NCBI GenBank assembly: GCA_019055375.1
Contig: JAHQIW010000201.1
Span: forward strand, 124,001-188,000
Direction: 5' to 3'
DNA: 64,000 nucleotides
Source of the DNA: Parelaphostrongylus tenuis
Lineage: Eukaryota > Nematoda > Chromadorea > Rhabditida > Metastrongylidae
The notes under the pieces: generated by a model
The model's input: the letters and a program-made list of their open reading frames with translations, nothing else
Databases searched by the model: none
Told to the model about the DNA's origin: nothing
Shown here: positions 62,041-64,000 of the stretch, piece by piece
How the letters are laid out: the number at the start of each line of letters is the position of its first letter
Position numbering within the stretch: the first letter of the stretch is position 1
Made by a program: the position numbers and the translations under genes

Positions 62041-64000
62041 AGTGGCCGTGGCGACGTATTTCCCCCCCCCCCAAGCTGCACGTGTCGGGTAGCTTGTAGC
62101 GATACTCTCCTCTTCAGATATGCTCGTCTTCTTAGCACATAAAATAATGAGATCCTTCAGAACGGAATAATTGGTCGTCCAGAAAACTTACGTCATGGCA
62201 TGTTACTGTTTCAGACATCGTTCGTAGACCCGAACTATCGTGCGAAGTCTCCCCTGCTGCAAATATACCGACGTCCCCACGAGTCTCGAACGGGCTTATC
62301 ACGTTCAGACCTACACCAGATTACGGTCCAGCACTTTATGTCTACATACAAGATAGTATTCAATATAATCTAATGACAACTTACGAAAACGTTCTAAGTC
62401 CCTATCGCCGGCGTTAGTGTACACACAGCGGGTGGCGTGTCTCCCCCCATGTTCCGGTATGAGACCAAATTAAGCTCCTAAGTCGCGGTCCATCCAGTTC
62501 CACTTCTGGATGCATGCTTGTGGATATGTTCCTTAAGTGCCCCTCTAATTTGCAAATACTGTTACGTATAGGGTACAGCCACTATGTTACTACACATAAT
62601 ATTTCGATGCGCATGCCCTAGCTGCGGAGCTTTGGTCGCGAGCAAATCGTATCTGTAAAATATCAAAGAGATGGAGTCCGGAAAGCGAGAATACGCCTAT
62701 GCAAGTGCTGTGCCTCCTTGGTACTTCAAGGTCAAGTCTGGATAATTCACCAGGAGATCATTAGTCGTCAGCACTCCGTCATTCCACGTGACTTTTGACA
62801 ATATAATTGGTGCGCACGAGCACGATGACGAAATACAAGGTAATTGGTACCTGCTAATGAGGTCCCGTGGCATCAGCTCTACGGACTCATGATGATTCGC
62901 TATCAACTGACCGAAGAAACCGAATCTATGCAGATCGCCTGCAGTGTCCCAGGCACTGTCAACAAAGCCATAAAGTATCGCGTACTACGATTATGAAACA
63001 GAAATTAGAATATTACGAATTAACCCTTCCATTGTTTCGTAGCGGTAAACTAGGACTCCCTGAGCCAACGCCACAAATCAGCTTAGAGAAATACTTCGAT
63101 CGTAGAATTCACCTACGCCAACCTGTGCAGACGGTTAGCGTATGAAAAGATGTATCCGGTGAGTGAGTGGGAATGATTTAAGGCGGAGATGCTCAGAAGA
63201 CTGTCTTAAGGTTTATGGAAGCGCATTAACTAGTCAGTTAAATCAGAATGCAGTCGGACGGTGTTTCCCTGCTACTTATCTACCTGTTATGTCATAAAAG
63301 GTAATATCGGAAGAGCATGGGACTGGCGTACACAAACACCTATAGCATGAATCTTTTTCACGGCGACCTTAGATTTTTGACTACCGTGATTTACTGGTTT
63401 CTTGTGGGTCCCCACCCCTTTTACGCACGACAACACTAAACCCGCGCCTATATCATGCGCGATTCGATAAGTAGTCTACATATAGCATGTCGTCTGTCCA
63501 GCACTGACACGACATCGCTTGAATATCAGCTGGGCCAATGAGGCCGTGTCACGCATGACGATAACAGCTCTATACTTCGTCGAGCCCCCCGCTAACGTAT
63601 TAGAAGTCTGCTGACATCGTCGCTCTCTGGAAGTGGACTTGACTCCATTGTACGTAAATACAGGATGCTGTATGATACTCCAGCTCTTTCGCATAGTAGA
63701 TCCGTCTACTACGCTACAGCTCCAGTTATTCTTGGTTGTGACATTTCACTGCCCATAGAGCTAGATTCGGCTTCGGGATTACTGTTATAGCACTTATAGT
63801 CGATCATTTGTGCTCGAGATTATTGGGCGCCTGCACAGTCACGGCGTATCTTCAATCGTCATATAGACGATTCTGCTATCCTACGAACCCACATGTGGTC
63901 GAACAGCATAGGCTACGATTAATAGACCAGTTTGTGTAACTAGGAGTAGTGTCGACGATTGATTTACATGTTGAATTGCTTGCATCTGAGAGAGATAAAA
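62041..64000. other. region of different base composition, no recognised features
   Basis: From about 62.0-62.2 kb the AT-rich worm-like texture (A/T runs, dispersed repeats) gives way to near-equal base usage, frequent CpG, few A/T runs and no open frame over 92 codons. A run of ten or so C at about 62061-62070 lies near the transition. No gene, repeat or splice pattern was recognised. Confidence 0.6.

Overview
This is an AT-rich, intron-rich animal genomic window, most likely from a clade V (strongylid, hookworm-like) nematode. The two conserved genes match nematode-style proteins, introns end in the compact T-rich-AG acceptor typical of worms, and the introns are packed with mariner, RTE and Penelope-type remnants plus a tRNA-derived SINE. 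The species assignment is inference. No prokaryotic, organellar or viral gene set is visible.

Two protein-coding genes can be rebuilt exon by exon, and they converge. On the + strand, 993-8562 carries the 3' two-thirds or so of a GCN5/PCAF histone acetyltransferase (acetyltransferase fold plus C-terminal bromodomain); its 5' end lies left of the window. On the - strand, 58135 down to 10203 is a complete nidogen gene (36 exons, about 1,500 codons over 48 kb). It encodes a signal peptide, NIDO domain, six-cysteine antistasin-like module, polar linker, EGF module, G2F domain, a run of about eleven EGF modules, a six-bladed YWTD propeller and a last EGF module. The 3' ends face each other across about 1.6 kb (8563-10202).

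Reading phase closes across nearly every junction of both genes, which is strong support for the exon calls. There are two exceptions in nidogen: the exon 18/19 junction, and a one-base frame change inside propeller exon 35.

Nearly all remaining sequence is intronic or flanking repeat. It includes at least six copies of a tRNA-derived SINE (three with clear target-site duplications); a 5'-truncated Penelope-like retroelement with GIY-YIG endonuclease inserted inside one SINE; two RTE-type LINE fragments; several mariner-family elements and deletion derivatives; a long-TIR non-autonomous family; and a foldback family whose arms look like outward-facing tRNA genes, the most unusual system here. 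There are also AT and CA tracts, a G-run array and a long palindrome.

Upstream of nidogen (58.2-62.0 kb) there is a promoter-like GC-richer island and one possible unassigned exon. From about 62.0 kb to the end, base composition changes to near-uniform with no recognisable gene or repeat; this may be an assembly artefact or foreign sequence.
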